DNA of 58,400 nucleotides, taken from positions 1 to 58,400 of the forward strand of contig JARIDB010000131.1 in the NCBI GenBank assembly GCA_029257045.1, read 5' to 3'. Of the stretch, positions 1-8,773 are shown piece by piece. How positions within the stretch are numbered: position 1 is the first letter of the stretch; each line of letters begins with the position of its first letter. The notes under the pieces were generated by a model. The model made no database searches and was not told the DNA's origin. It saw nothing but the letters and a program-made list of their open reading frames with translations. This stretch comes from Clostridium sp. (GTDB lineage: Bacteria > Bacillota > Clostridia > Clostridiales > Clostridiaceae). The position numbers and the translations under genes are program-made.

Positions 1-68
1 TTATTCAAAGATAATTGAAATACTGTAAAAGTAACTACAAATAAAAAATACTTTGAAAATTTTTTCAT
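1..68 (-). CDS. 5' end of a secreted or membrane protein gene (cut by window edge)
   Basis: On the minus strand an AAGAGGA ribosome binding site is followed by an ATG whose complement ends at position 68. The first 22 residues begin MKKFSKYFLFVVTF: two lysines, then a hydrophobic run, which is the usual start of a signal peptide. The frame is open to the window edge, so the mature protein is not visible and no function can be given. It lies downstream of nifJ in the same direction, beyond the nifJ terminator. Confidence 0.55.
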   Translation of the reverse strand, partial: MKKFSKYFLFVVTFTVFQLSLN

Positions 69-215
69 AGTTTCCTCTTATTATTAATTGAGTATTTTAC
101 AAAACTATGTTTCCCTATAATTAAAAAATATATTAATACAAATTATTCTATCTTAATATTCATAAATAATACATCCTAATAAATATAAAAATATTTTCTT
201 ATATATGCAATAATT

Positions 216-253
216 AAACTCCCTATCACATTCAATTATGTGATAAGGAGTTT
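216..253 (-). terminator. Terminator downstream of nifJ
   Basis: A hairpin with 16-base arms (216-231 and 238-253, one mismatch) and a 6-nt loop starts five bases past the nifJ stop codon. On the minus strand it is followed by a modest T-rich run, GTTTAATTATT. Confidence 0.7.
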
Positions 254-257
254 TTAA

Positions 258-3200
258 TTAAAATATTATATTTTCTGATAAAGCTTTATATCTTTTATAT
301 CTTTCTTTAGCTTCTTCTTCTGCTGATTTAAATAGCTCTTCTGCTAAGGCTTCATTAGTTTTAACTAAAGATGAATATCTAACTTCACCCATTAGGAATT
401 CTCTAAGGCTTCTATTTGGTTCTTTTGAATCTAGTATAAATGGATTTTTTCCTTCTTTTTTAAGGTCTGGATTGTATCTATATAAATTCCAGTAACCTGA
501 GTCTACTGCTCTCTTTTCTTCAAATGGGGTATTTCCCATACCTAATTTAATTCCATGACTTATGCAAGTTGCATAAGCAATTATAATAGAAGGCCCATCA
601 TAGCTTTCTGCTTCAACTATAGCTTTTATAGTTTGGTTCATATTTGCTCCCATAGATATTTGAGCTACATAAACATTACCATAAGTCATAGCCATAAGCC
701 CTAAATCCTTTTTAGCTGTTTGTTTACCTCTTGATGCAAATTTAGCAACAGATGCCTTCGGTGTTGCCTTTGAAGATTGACCACCAGTATTTGAATATAT
801 TTCTGTATCAAATATTAATACATTAACATTTTCACCTGAAGCCAATATATGATCAAGTCCACCATAACCTATATCATAAGCCCAGCCATCTCCTCCAAAT
901 ATCCATTGAGATCTCTTTGTGAAGAACTCTTTATCCTTTAATATTTCTTTAGCTAAAGGAGTTGAATGACTTTCTAATGCAATAATTAAGTTCTTACCTC
1001 TTTCTCTCGATTCTTCTCCCTTATCTATTTTTTCTAAAAATTCTATTACTACCTCTTTATTTTCTTCTGTTATATCTTCTTTTAAAATTAATTCTAAGTT
1101 TTCAGCTATTCTTTCTCTTATTGTACTAACTCCAAGATGCATACCAAAACCAAATTCTGCATTATCTTCAAATAAAGAATTTGCCCAAGCTGGGCCATAT
1201 CCCTCTTTGTTTTTCTTATAAGCTGTTGATGCTCCAGATGCTGCCCAAATAGTTGAACATCCTGTTGCATTTGCAATCATCATTCTATCTCCAAATAATT
1301 GAGTTACAAGTTTTGCATAAGGAGTTTCTCCACAACCTGCACAAGCTCCTGAGAATTCAAGTAATGGTTCTTCAAATTGACTTCCCTTAACTGTAGTTTT
1401 AGTTGTTATATTTTTCTTAGGTTTAAGTTTTCTTGTTGCATAATCCCAAGCCTTAATTTGATCTCTTTGAGTTTCAATAGGTTTCATAATTAATGCTTTA
1501 CCTGGTGCTGGACATACTTCTGCACAGCTACCACATCCAGTACAATCAAGAGGTGTAACTCCAATTGTATAATGATATTGAGGTCTGTTTTTATCTACAC
1601 CATTTGCTTTTATTGATTTATAGCTTTCAGGTGCTGATTTTACTTCCTTAGATATTGCTAAGAAAGGTCTTATGCAAGCATGTGGACAAACATAGGCACA
1701 TTGATTACATTGAATACATTTATCTGCTTGCCACTCTGGAACATTTACTGCAATACCTCTCTTTTCGTATTCAGTTGTCCCCATCATAAAGGTACCATCT
1801 TCTGCGCTCTCATTAATAAATGTAGAGACTTTAATATTGTTCCCTTCTAAGTTGTTTATTGGCTCACAAATATTTTTTACAAAAGAAGGTAAGTAAGATC
1901 TATCCTCTTCTTTTAAGTTATCTGCATTAATCCAATCTTCTTTAGGCTCTATTTTAACAATAGCTTCGATTCCTTTATCTATAGCTTCAAAGTTCATATT
2001 AATAACTTTTTCGCCTTTTCTTCCATAGGATTTTACTACCGCATCTTTTAGATATTTAACTGCATCTTCAATAGGAATAATATTACTTAACTTAAAAAAT
2101 GCAGCTTGCATTATCATATTAATTCTTCCGCCAAGGCCAACTTCTCTTGCTATTTTCATAGCATCTATTATATAGAAACTTATATTGTTTTTAGCAATAT
2201 ATCTTTTAACCTTAGGATTTAATTTTCTATTTAACTCTTCTTCGCTCCAAATAGTATTTAAAATAAATGTACCATTAGGCTTTAATCCTTTTAGAATATC
2301 ATATTTATTAATATAAGATTGATTATGGCAAGCTATAAAATCTGCAATATTTATTTCATAATGAGATTTTATCTTGTTTTTCCCAAATCTTAAATGAGAG
2401 ATAGTCATCCCACCAGATTTTTTAGAGTCATAGGCAAAATATCCTTGTGCCTCCATATCTGTATGATCTCCAATTATTTTAATAGCACTCTTATTAGCAC
2501 TTACTGTACCATCTGAACCAAGTCCATAGAACTTACAAGCTGTTGTTCCATCCTTGCTAACTTCTATTTCTTCTTCAGTTTTTAATGAAAGATTAGTTAC
2601 ATCATCTTCAATTCCAAGAGTAAAGTTATTTAGTGGTTTTTCCTTATTTAAGTTTTCATAAACTGCTAAAATATCCTTTGGATAAACATCTTTAGAACCA
2701 AGACCATATCTTCCACCATAAACCTTTGGCATATTATCAAGTTCTGAAACTGCTCTTAATATATCAAGATATAAAGGCTCACCAATAGACCCATGTTCCT
2801 TTGTTCTATCTAAAACAGCTATTTTCTTAACTGTTTCTGGTATAACCTTTAATAATCTTTCAATAGAGAAAGGTCTATAAAGTCTTACTTTAACAAGTCC
2901 AACCTTTTCTCCTTTCTTTATTAAATAATCAATAACTTCTTCTGTAATTTCCATTACTGAACCCATAGCAACTATTATTCTATCTGCATCTTTTGATCCA
3001 TAATAATCAAAGCAATGATATTCTCTTCCTGTTATATCTTTTATTTTATCCATATAGTCTTCTACAACTGCTGGAATATCATCATAGAATTTATTTAAAG
3101 CTTCTGCCATTTGGAAATATGTATCTGAATTTTGTGAAGTTCCTCTTATTACTGGGTTTTCAGGGCTTAACCCTCTACTTCTAAAACCTTTTAAGGCTTC

Positions 3201-3788
3201 TTCATCTAGTAACTCTTTAAGATTATCATAGTCTATCATTTCAACCTTTTGGATTTCGTGGGATACTCTGAATCCATCAAAGAAATTAACAAAAGGAATT
3301 CTAGATTTTATTGCTGTTAAGTGAGCTACTGGTGATAAATCCATAACCTCTTGAGGTGACCCTTCAGTTAACATAGCAAATCCTGTTTGTCTTGCTGCCA
3401 TAACATCTTGGTGATCTCCAAATATACTAAGAGATGAAGTTGCAATTGACCTTGAAGCCACATGGATAACTGCTGGTAATCTTTCTCCAACCATTTTGTA
3501 CATGTTAGGTATCATAAGTAATAATCCTTGTGATGCTGTATAGGTTGTTCCTAAAACTCCAGATTGAAGAGTTCCATGTAAGGCACCTGCTGCCCCTGCT
3601 TCTGATTGCATTTCTACTATTTTAACTGGTTGCCCAAAAACATTTCTTTTATCATTTGCTACCCACTCGTCTATTTGCTCAGACATTGGTGATGATGGTG
3701 TAATTGGATATATTGTGCTAACTTCTGTAAAGGCATAAGAAATGTAGGCTGCTGCCGTATTTCCATCCATTGTTTTAGTTTTTTTCAT
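258..3788 (-). CDS. nifJ: Pyruvate:ferredoxin (flavodoxin) oxidoreductase
   Basis: This enzyme oxidises pyruvate and CoA to acetyl-CoA and CO2 and passes the electrons to ferredoxin; it is the main pyruvate-oxidising enzyme of fermenting clostridia and is cytoplasmic. The protein is a single-chain 1176-residue homodimeric-type PFOR. Visible in order are the N-terminal pyrimidine-binding domain (YPITPSSPMSEQIDEW), a two-cluster ferredoxin domain (CIQCNQCAYVCP near residue 690 and CTGCGSCAEVCP near 750), the proximal-cluster motif GACAGCGET near 815 and the TPP/Mg motif GDGWAYDIGYGG near 963. Although the frame extends eight codons further to a TTG, AGGAGG sits nine bases before the ATG at 3788, so that start is chosen. 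It is monocistronic, between two terminators. Confidence 0.97.
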   Translation of the reverse strand: MKKTKTMDGNTAAAYISYAFTEVSTIYPITPSSPMSEQIDEWVANDKRNVFGQPVKIVEMQSEAGAAGALHGTLQSGVLGTTYTASQGLLLMIPNMYKMVGERLPAVIHVASRSIATSSLSIFGDHQDVMAARQTGFAMLTEGSPQEVMDLSPVAHLTAIKSRIPFVNFFDGFRVSHEIQKVEMIDYDNLKELLDEEALKGFRSRGLSPENPVIRGTSQNSDTYFQMAEALNKFYDDIPAVVEDYMDKIKDITGREYHCFDYYGSKDADRIIVAMGSVMEITEEVIDYLIKKGEKVGLVKVRLYRPFSIERLLKVIPETVKKIAVLDRTKEHGSIGEPLYLDILRAVSELDNMPKVYGGRYGLGSKDVYPKDILAVYENLNKEKPLNNFTLGIEDDVTNLSLKTEEEIEVSKDGTTACKFYGLGSDGTVSANKSAIKIIGDHTDMEAQGYFAYDSKKSGGMTISHLRFGKNKIKSHYEINIADFIACHNQSYINKYDILKGLKPNGTFILNTIWSEEELNRKLNPKVKRYIAKNNISFYIIDAMKIAREVGLGGRINMIMQAAFFKLSNIIPIEDAVKYLKDAVVKSYGRKGEKVINMNFEAIDKGIEAIVKIEPKEDWINADNLKEEDRSYLPSFVKNICEPINNLEGNNIKVSTFINESAEDGTFMMGTTEYEKRGIAVNVPEWQADKCIQCNQCAYVCPHACIRPFLAISKEVKSAPESYKSIKANGVDKNRPQYHYTIGVTPLDCTGCGSCAEVCPAPGKALIMKPIETQRDQIKAWDYATRKLKPKKNITTKTTVKGSQFEEPLLEFSGACAGCGETPYAKLVTQLFGDRMMIANATGCSTIWAASGASTAYKKNKEGYGPAWANSLFEDNAEFGFGMHLGVSTIRERIAENLELILKEDITEENKEVVIEFLEKIDKGEESRERGKNLIIALESHSTPLAKEILKDKEFFTKRSQWIFGGDGWAYDIGYGGLDHILASGENVNVLIFDTEIYSNTGGQSSKATPKASVAKFASRGKQTAKKDLGLMAMTYGNVYVAQISMGANMNQTIKAIVEAESYDGPSIIIAYATCISHGIKLGMGNTPFEEKRAVDSGYWNLYRYNPDLKKEGKNPFILDSKEPNRSLREFLMGEVRYSSLVKTNEALAEELFKSAEEEAKERYKRYKALSENIIF

Positions 3789-3915
3789 TTTCTTTTGTCC
3801 TCCTGAACTCAAGTTTTATATGTTGTATTTATTTTAATTTTTATGTACTTTTAATTTAAACTTCTTAAACTAAGTATTTACCTATGAATATTACCTTATT
3901 CAACTGTAAAATAAA

Positions 3916-3938
3916 AAGGTATATTAAAAATATACCTT
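3916..3938 (-). terminator. Terminator downstream of the alpha/beta hydrolase
   Basis: A perfect 10-bp stem (3916-3925 with 3929-3938) and a 3-nt loop are followed on the minus strand by CCTTTTTATTTTA. It lies 85 bases past the hydrolase stop and separates it from nifJ. Confidence 0.75.
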
Positions 3939-4022
3939 AAATGATAACTAATTTCAAAACTCTTTTTATTATTTCTTATTTAAAATGATTTTTTCTTTAA
4001 TCCTATCATCAAAAACTCTTTA

Positions 4023-4832
4023 TTATTCAATAAACTTCATTAATTCTTCGTTAAACTTATCTTTCTCATCATAGAAAGTAGCATGACCACTATACTTAAA
4101 TGGTATAAGTTTTGCATTTCTAATCTCTTCTTTTTGAATCTCACCTAATTCAAATGGAACAACCTTGTCATGAATACCATGAATAATTAAAGTTGGAACA
4201 TTTATTTTTCCTAAATCAGAAAATAGTACTTCATCTATCCAAGTATTTGCAATGGCTGCAGTTGCCCACCCTGCTGCCTTTAATCCTAATTGAAAGAACC
4301 AATCAGAAAAGGGTTCAGTTATATGCTGAAAGAAAAATATATCACCAAAATCTTTCAACATTTTAGGACGATCAGTATATGTTCCCTTTATAATTTGATC
4401 TACTACTTCTCTTTCTAAACCATAGGGAAAATTTTTACGCTTAATAAGACTAGGAGCTGCTGCATCAAAAAGAGCAAGTTTAGATACTCCATATCCTTTA
4501 TGGCGAGCCATATATCTAATAGCTATTGATCCTCCAGTTGAATGCCCTGCTAGTGTAAAATCCTTTAATTTTAATGCTTCAACCACACATCTAACATCAT
4601 CTGATAGTCTATCATAATCATAACCTTCCCAAGGCTTGTCTGAGTTTCCAAATCCTCTTGTATCTATCCCGATGCACCTATATCCCATCCTTGGTAGTTC
4701 ATTAAATTGATATTCAAATAAATTATGGTCTCCTGGCCAACCATGTAAAAACAAGATTGTATTCTTTCCCTCTGGGTTAATATCCTCTACATAGACTTTT
4801 ACATTTGGTTCTACCATTACATAGTATCCCAC
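4023..4832 (-). CDS. Alpha/beta-fold hydrolase
   Basis: A 269-residue soluble alpha/beta hydrolase resembling the arylesterase / non-haem haloperoxidase group. The oxyanion motif HGWPG is near residue 30, the nucleophile elbow GHSTGG near residue 97, the probable acid in HGIHDKVVP near 219, and the catalytic histidine in SGHATFYDE near 248, so the triad is complete. No signal peptide is seen, so it should be cytoplasmic; its substrate cannot be told. The start is the GTG at 4832, six bases after GGAGG; an ATG six codons in is too far from that site. It is flanked by its own terminator and by a gene 116 bases upstream. Confidence 0.88.
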   Translation of the reverse strand: MGYYVMVEPNVKVYVEDINPEGKNTILFLHGWPGDHNLFEYQFNELPRMGYRCIGIDTRGFGNSDKPWEGYDYDRLSDDVRCVVEALKLKDFTLAGHSTGGSIAIRYMARHKGYGVSKLALFDAAAPSLIKRKNFPYGLEREVVDQIIKGTYTDRPKMLKDFGDIFFFQHITEPFSDWFFQLGLKAAGWATAAIANTWIDEVLFSDLGKINVPTLIIHGIHDKVVPFELGEIQKEEIRNAKLIPFKYSGHATFYDEKDKFNEELMKFIE

Positions 4833-4948
4833 TTAGTACCTCCAATAATAAAATAACTCTATCAACAAGTTATTCATTTCATCACAGATTTGTGAATTAT
4901 TATGATGACCTCATTGTAAATAGTTTAAAAATTCCTTGCTTCTTCCAC

Positions 4949-6115
4949 TTATTCATTAGTGTACCATCTATTTATTACTTCAACAGTTTCTTCACTTGGA
5001 TAATACATTTTGTCAGGCTCTTTGTTACCAACTGCAAAAATAGAAAATCCTAAAAACCATGGTTCAGCTTCATAGGTTCTTCTATATGCCTCAAAACCAT
5101 TTGCCTGTTCCACATTGTTTATCTCTTTTGAAAGATATGGATTCCATGGTTCAACAGTTGCCTTTGTTGTTCTTGGAAATCCTAACTCACCAAAAAATAT
5201 TGGTTTGTCCCATTTATCGTAAAAGTTTTTGACTTGTTCTTTAATTTTCTGTTCTCTTAAATATCTTTGAGAGGATACTAAAGCATTCATAAGATTTTCT
5301 ACTTTATTTACATCTTTATCTGTTAATTCAAAATAGGAGGCAATTGATATAAAGTCCACCTTTGAAAACATTTTATTATTTAACTTGTCCTCATACTTTT
5401 TATTAAGTTCATCAACTTGTTTTTTAGTTGCTTCATCCTTCCAATTAGCAGTTGTCCAAAAGCTAGTTCTATAGGTAACTAATCCTTTATAATACTGTCT
5501 TGTAAAGTCTATCATATTGCAAAATTCCTCTTCCATATTCTCTAAATGATTAAAGCCTGTAGCAATGTTTAATGCATCCACTCTATAAGGAATTGCTATT
5601 TCATCTATTAGAGGCTTTAAAACATCATTTTTCCAATTAGAAAAAAATTCTTCTTTATTAATAGGGTTAAAATCTGTTTCATATCTGCTTCCATTTGCAA
5701 TCCAAGGATATGGCTCTAATATAACATTTATTTTCTTACCTTTAATTTTATCTAAAAGTAATTTTGCTCTTTCAAGACTATTATCATAAATACTTACATT
5801 GCTTGAATCCACATCTTCTATATTTATAACAATTGGTAGGTTAATTGTGTTTAAATCTAAAGCTTCAATATCCTTTAGAGTTTGTTCCACAGTATAATCA
5901 GTTGAAAGATTTGCTGATTTTATTTTTTCATTGAATTCTATATTTAGAGTTTTACCTTCCCTTTTATTTAAGAAATTATTAATCTTTCCCCTACTTGTGT
6001 AGTTAACTGCATAAAAGTAGTAACCTACCCCAAGAAGTAGAAAAATTAAACCTATAATTATTTTAATCTTTAAACTTTTCATCTGTTTTTTCTTTGCCCT
6101 TTGCTTGTTCTCCAT
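4949..6115 (-). CDS. Membrane-anchored glycosidase-like TIM-barrel protein
   Basis: A 388-residue protein with a very basic N-terminus, one membrane segment (about residues 15-37) and an extracytoplasmic domain. The domain resembles TIM-barrel glycoside hydrolases of the GH113-like kind: an early strand ending EPYPWIANG and a late FFGELGFPR whose glutamate is where a catalytic nucleophile is expected. Conserved Trp/Asn positions (WNPYL, AEPWFLG) fit a sugar-binding cleft. The chosen ATG at 6115 follows AGAGGAG by four bases, a short spacing; an upstream ATG six codons earlier has no binding site. Function is inferred from fold motifs only, so it could be a non-catalytic relative. Confidence 0.6.
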   Translation of the reverse strand: MENKQRAKKKQMKSLKIKIIIGLIFLLLGVGYYFYAVNYTSRGKINNFLNKREGKTLNIEFNEKIKSANLSTDYTVEQTLKDIEALDLNTINLPIVINIEDVDSSNVSIYDNSLERAKLLLDKIKGKKINVILEPYPWIANGSRYETDFNPINKEEFFSNWKNDVLKPLIDEIAIPYRVDALNIATGFNHLENMEEEFCNMIDFTRQYYKGLVTYRTSFWTTANWKDEATKKQVDELNKKYEDKLNNKMFSKVDFISIASYFELTDKDVNKVENLMNALVSSQRYLREQKIKEQVKNFYDKWDKPIFFGELGFPRTTKATVEPWNPYLSKEINNVEQANGFEAYRRTYEAEPWFLGFSIFAVGNKEPDKMYYPSEETVEVINRWYTNE

Positions 6116-6275
6116 ACTTCTCCTCTTTATCATCTTTATGTTAAATTTGAGTTTCCAATATTAATCACTAATTTAATAATTTATATAGCTTATTATCTTA
6201 TTACCGTTGAAAAATAAATACTATATAATTTAATATTTTTCTGCTAGATTATCAACATAATTTTTCATTAGTACA

Positions 6276-6707
6276 CTATTCATTTACCTTAATAAAACTT
6301 GTACTTATTATATAACCAAAAACAATCTGAAATACCATCATAAAGTTTATATTTAATTTTGAAAGCAATAAGTATGGATAGCCTAAAGTTTCTCTAATAA
6401 AGTCTATTGGGCAATAATTAATTAATATACCTACTGAAAAATAAAGTGATGGAATTCCTAAAAATAAAAGCTTAGGTAAATTTACTTTCCACTTTCCCTC
6501 TTTCCTCTTTTCTAATAAAAATGACTCTAATCCGAGTAATAATCCTAATACTATAAATATTACAACCGACCATAGCATATAAGGCAAGTACTTAAATGTC
6601 ATTTGTGCTTGATTCCTAAAGTATACCAAAACCGTATTACCAAAAATAATGTAAAATAGCAACAGTACTGAATATGACAAATATAATAACCAATTATTTC
6701 TTTTCAA
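6276..6707 (-). CDS. Small polytopic membrane protein of unknown function
   Basis: A 143-residue protein with four predicted membrane helices (about residues 6-28, 43-62, 78-98 and 117-138) separated by a basic loop KRKEGKWK near residue 70 that is probably cytoplasmic. I do not recognise a family. The start is TTG at 6707, seven bases after AGGAGG, which is convincing although no ATG is available nearby. It precedes the glycosidase-like gene in the same direction with about 160 bases between them, so cotranscription is possible but not shown. Confidence 0.6.
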   Translation of the reverse strand: MKRNNWLLYLSYSVLLLFYIIFGNTVLVYFRNQAQMTFKYLPYMLWSVVIFIVLGLLLGLESFLLEKRKEGKWKVNLPKLLFLGIPSLYFSVGILINYCPIDFIRETLGYPYLLLSKLNINFMMVFQIVFGYIISTSFIKVNE

Positions 6708-6913
6708 TTATAACCCTCCTTTTAAACTATTTATTTATATTCTATTCAACTACTTACCATTACTTTCATCAAGCTATCATTATTATGCACATCATCAGAA
6801 TTCAATGGTTATACCACAAATATTTCTAATACTATTTCCATTATATAATAACTTTCCTTAGCTGAAATATTATCTTGTATTTCCATATATGTATATATTT
6901 TAAAATATGAAGA

Positions 6914-7021
6914 TTAATATTCCTTTGTATATCTTATCCCTCTTATATAAATTATCAAACATATTAAATCTATAACTAAGACTCCCATTAAGACTAAAAT
7001 AATGCTACTAAAATCATCCAT
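6914..7021 (-). CDS. Candidate 35-residue single-pass membrane microprotein
   Basis: Within the 405-base stretch 6708-7112 the minus strand carries a 35-codon frame beginning ATG at 7021, six bases after AAGGGA. The peptide starts MDDFSSIILVLMG, has one hydrophobic segment (about residues 6-26) and ends with a basic tail containing IRGIRYTKEY. An acidic N-terminus, a helix and a cationic C-terminus is a normal layout for a small single-pass protein; it is also seen in some type I toxin peptides, but no antisense RNA was identified. The rest of the stretch is featureless AT-rich DNA. Confidence 0.45.
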   Translation of the reverse strand: MDDFSSIILVLMGVLVIDLICLIIYIRGIRYTKEY

Positions 7022-7112
7022 CTAAATTCCCTTTTTTATAATCTTGTTTATCTTTTAAAAATTTATTATAAAAACCTTTTATTAAACTTTATTAAATATA
7101 ATCCAGTCTATA

Positions 7113-7505
7113 TTAATCTATTTCAACTATAGCTGTTTCTAACCACTTATCTAATGCATTTTTGTTGAAAGTATAGCTCGTACCTGTTTTTATATAAGGT
7201 ATTCCAGATTCCTTGAGATCAATAATCTCTTTTAATCTAATTTCTGAAATCCCTATATATGAAGCAACATCAGATAAATTGTAAATATTATTACTATACC
7301 CATTATTATTAGTTGGTGTACTATTACTATTATTGTTATTATTTACTTTGTTACTAATATTATTTAACCCATTTGATATACCGTATAACCCATTATTAAC
7401 ATATTCTCCATTCTGCCTCATTCCTTTGGCAATGATAGAAGCACTAATAATAATTGAAATTGATAAACAAAAAATAGAAATAGGTAGTAACCTTTCTTTT
7501 AACAT
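7113..7505 (-). CDS. Membrane-anchored excisionase-type helix-turn-helix protein
   Basis: A 130-residue protein built of three parts: an N-terminal membrane anchor (about residues 5-26), a linker very rich in Asn and Ser (about 45-75), and a C-terminal winged-helix domain of the excisionase/MerR-like kind (YNLSDVASYIGIS, then GIPYIKTGTSYTFNKNALDKWL split over two turns). In such domains the first part is the helix-turn-helix and the second the wing. Joining this to a membrane anchor is unusual; the HTH would face the cytoplasm. ATG at 7505 follows AGGAGG by eight bases. No recombinase or phage gene is near. Targets are unknown. Confidence 0.65.
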   Translation of the reverse strand: MLKERLLPISIFCLSISIIISASIIAKGMRQNGEYVNNGLYGISNGLNNISNKVNNNNNSNSTPTNNNGYSNNIYNLSDVASYIGISEIRLKEIIDLKESGIPYIKTGTSYTFNKNALDKWLETAIVEID

Positions 7506-7630
7506 GACATATTCCTCCTATTATTTCTTTTTATTATTTGTAAACATATTGAAATTATATCATAACCTCCATCCAGATTATAACATTTATTTTATTAAAA
7601 TAAGATCATTCCAATGGTATCCTTAACAAA

Positions 7631-7668
7631 AAAGTAGCTAGTAATTTTTTTAATTTACTAGCTACTTT
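7631..7668 (-). terminator. Strong, probably bidirectional terminator
   Basis: A perfect 14-bp stem (7631-7644 with 7655-7668) and a 10-nt loop, followed on the minus strand by TTTTTTG. It lies 75 bases downstream of the truncated peptidoglycan-binding gene and was presumably that gene's terminator. Confidence 0.8.
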
Positions 7669-7743
7669 GTTTAGTTAGGATATTTTCTACTAACTTTATT
7701 TCAAAGCCTTAATTTATTATATTTCTTTAATTAACTTTTCTAA

Positions 7744-8307
7744 TTAAAGTATTTTTATTAGTATTAATATCTTATTCCATGTAAGTTGTCCTACTATTCC
7801 ATCTTCAGATAACCCAACTAGCCTTTGGAATCCTATAATAGAGTTCTTAGTGCTATTGCCAAATATGCCATCTATTGAAACACTAGGTATATTATATTGT
7901 TCTGATATATTTCTTAAATAATATTGAAGTTCCTTTACTTTCTCACCTCTTGATCCATATTTTAATAGGTAGCCTGGATACTTACCATCCCACTTAGATT
8001 CCTCCAGTTCTTTACCAACTTCAGTTTCTAAGTCTACTTCCGGTTCTTGATTTAATTCTGCTAGTCTTTTCACACCTACGTATATGTTTGATATACTATA
8101 CCAGGTAGCTTTACCAACAATTCCATCTACAGTCAAATTGAAAACTCTTTGAAATACCTTTACTGATTCTTCTGTTCCTCTTCCAAATACCCCATCTTCA
8201 GGATATATTTTAGGAATAGCTGGAAAGTTTTTAGATATTCTATTTAGTTGCTTTTGAATTGTTTTTACATTTTCACTTGTATCATTAAATTTTAATGGTG
8301 ATATATT
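7744..8307 (-). pseudogene. 5'-truncated peptidoglycan-binding (spore cortex-lytic-like) protein
   Basis: The frame is open for 187 codons from just after a TAG (8308-8310) to 7744. It encodes two peptidoglycan-binding type 1 domains: the first runs SENVKTIQKQLNRIS ... FNLTVDGIVGKATW, the second SRGEKVKELQYYLRNIS ... GLSEDGIVGQLTW, joined by an acidic linker. The only usable start, a TTG at 8136, lies inside the first domain and would remove most of it; no ATG, GTG or TTG with a binding site occurs between the TAG and the domain start. Clostridial relatives normally have further N-terminal sequence. The gene therefore looks decapitated. Upstream DNA is immediately the terminator of another gene, which suggests a deletion joint near 8308-8355. 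Confidence 0.7.
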
Positions 8308-8362
8308 CTAATATTGTTATTAGTCAACTTTTTTATAAATTAAAATGTTTATATAAAAAAGC

Positions 8363-8389
8363 CTCATTTTCTAACATTAAGAAAATGAG
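8363..8389 (-). terminator. Terminator downstream of the 51-codon gene
   Basis: A perfect 10-bp stem (8363-8372 with 8380-8389) and a 7-nt loop, followed on the minus strand by GCTTTTTTATA. It sits 35 bases past the small gene at 8424-8579 and supports that gene being real. Confidence 0.8.
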
Positions 8390-8423
8390 CTCTTTTATAA
8401 TTTCTATGTTTTTAAAGTTTTAT

Positions 8424-8579
8424 TTAATTTATATGATCACTTTGGAATCCTTCTCTTTTAATAGACTTCTTCTTTTGAGTTCTATTTTTATTTTTCCCTT
8501 CTTCACTAGTTATAGGGGTTTGATGATTACATTTTTCCATACGAGCTTCTTTATTATCTGGTTGACTATCTTTTGCCAT
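8424..8579 (-). CDS. Small hydrophilic basic protein, 51 residues
   Basis: ATG at 8579 (or the GTG immediately before it) follows AAAGGATG and opens a 51-residue frame beginning MAKDSQPDNKEARMEKC and ending GFQSDHIN. It is strongly hydrophilic, with a lysine-rich cluster (TQKKKSIKRE) near residue 38 and a single cysteine at 17. There is no membrane segment or recognised motif; it does not show the alpha/beta small acid-soluble spore protein signature. A terminator lies right behind it, and no overlapping frame on the other strand is convincing. Function unknown; a spore or nucleic-acid-associated role would be guesswork. Confidence 0.55.
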   Translation of the reverse strand: MAKDSQPDNKEARMEKCNHQTPITSEEGKNKNRTQKKKSIKREGFQSDHIN

Positions 8580-8773
8580 CACTATAACATCCTTTCTTCA
8601 AATAGATTTTCTATTATAGTATTTGCAAAATCACATAAAAAATCCTTTTCAATTTAATCCTTTATTACTATTTACTTGTATAAAATTAAATTGAATATAA
8701 AAAAATAGACATATATAAATTTACTTATTCCGCCACTTTGCTCCAAGTCAATGAAAACTTATATAAAAGAAAA

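Noticed and set aside
6914..7021. Type I toxin-antitoxin system
   Set aside because: The peptide layout allows it, but no antisense RNA promoter, repeat copy or second component was seen, so it is listed only as a microprotein candidate.
7113..7505. Prophage or integrated element signalled by an excisionase-like domain
   Set aside because: No integrase, attachment repeats or phage genes were seen, and the membrane anchor is atypical of Xis proteins.
8295..8657. Plus-strand 120-codon frame over the small minus-strand gene
   Set aside because: It has no ribosome binding site, runs through two elements better explained as terminator and minus-strand gene, and has low-complexity Phe/Ser/Ile composition.
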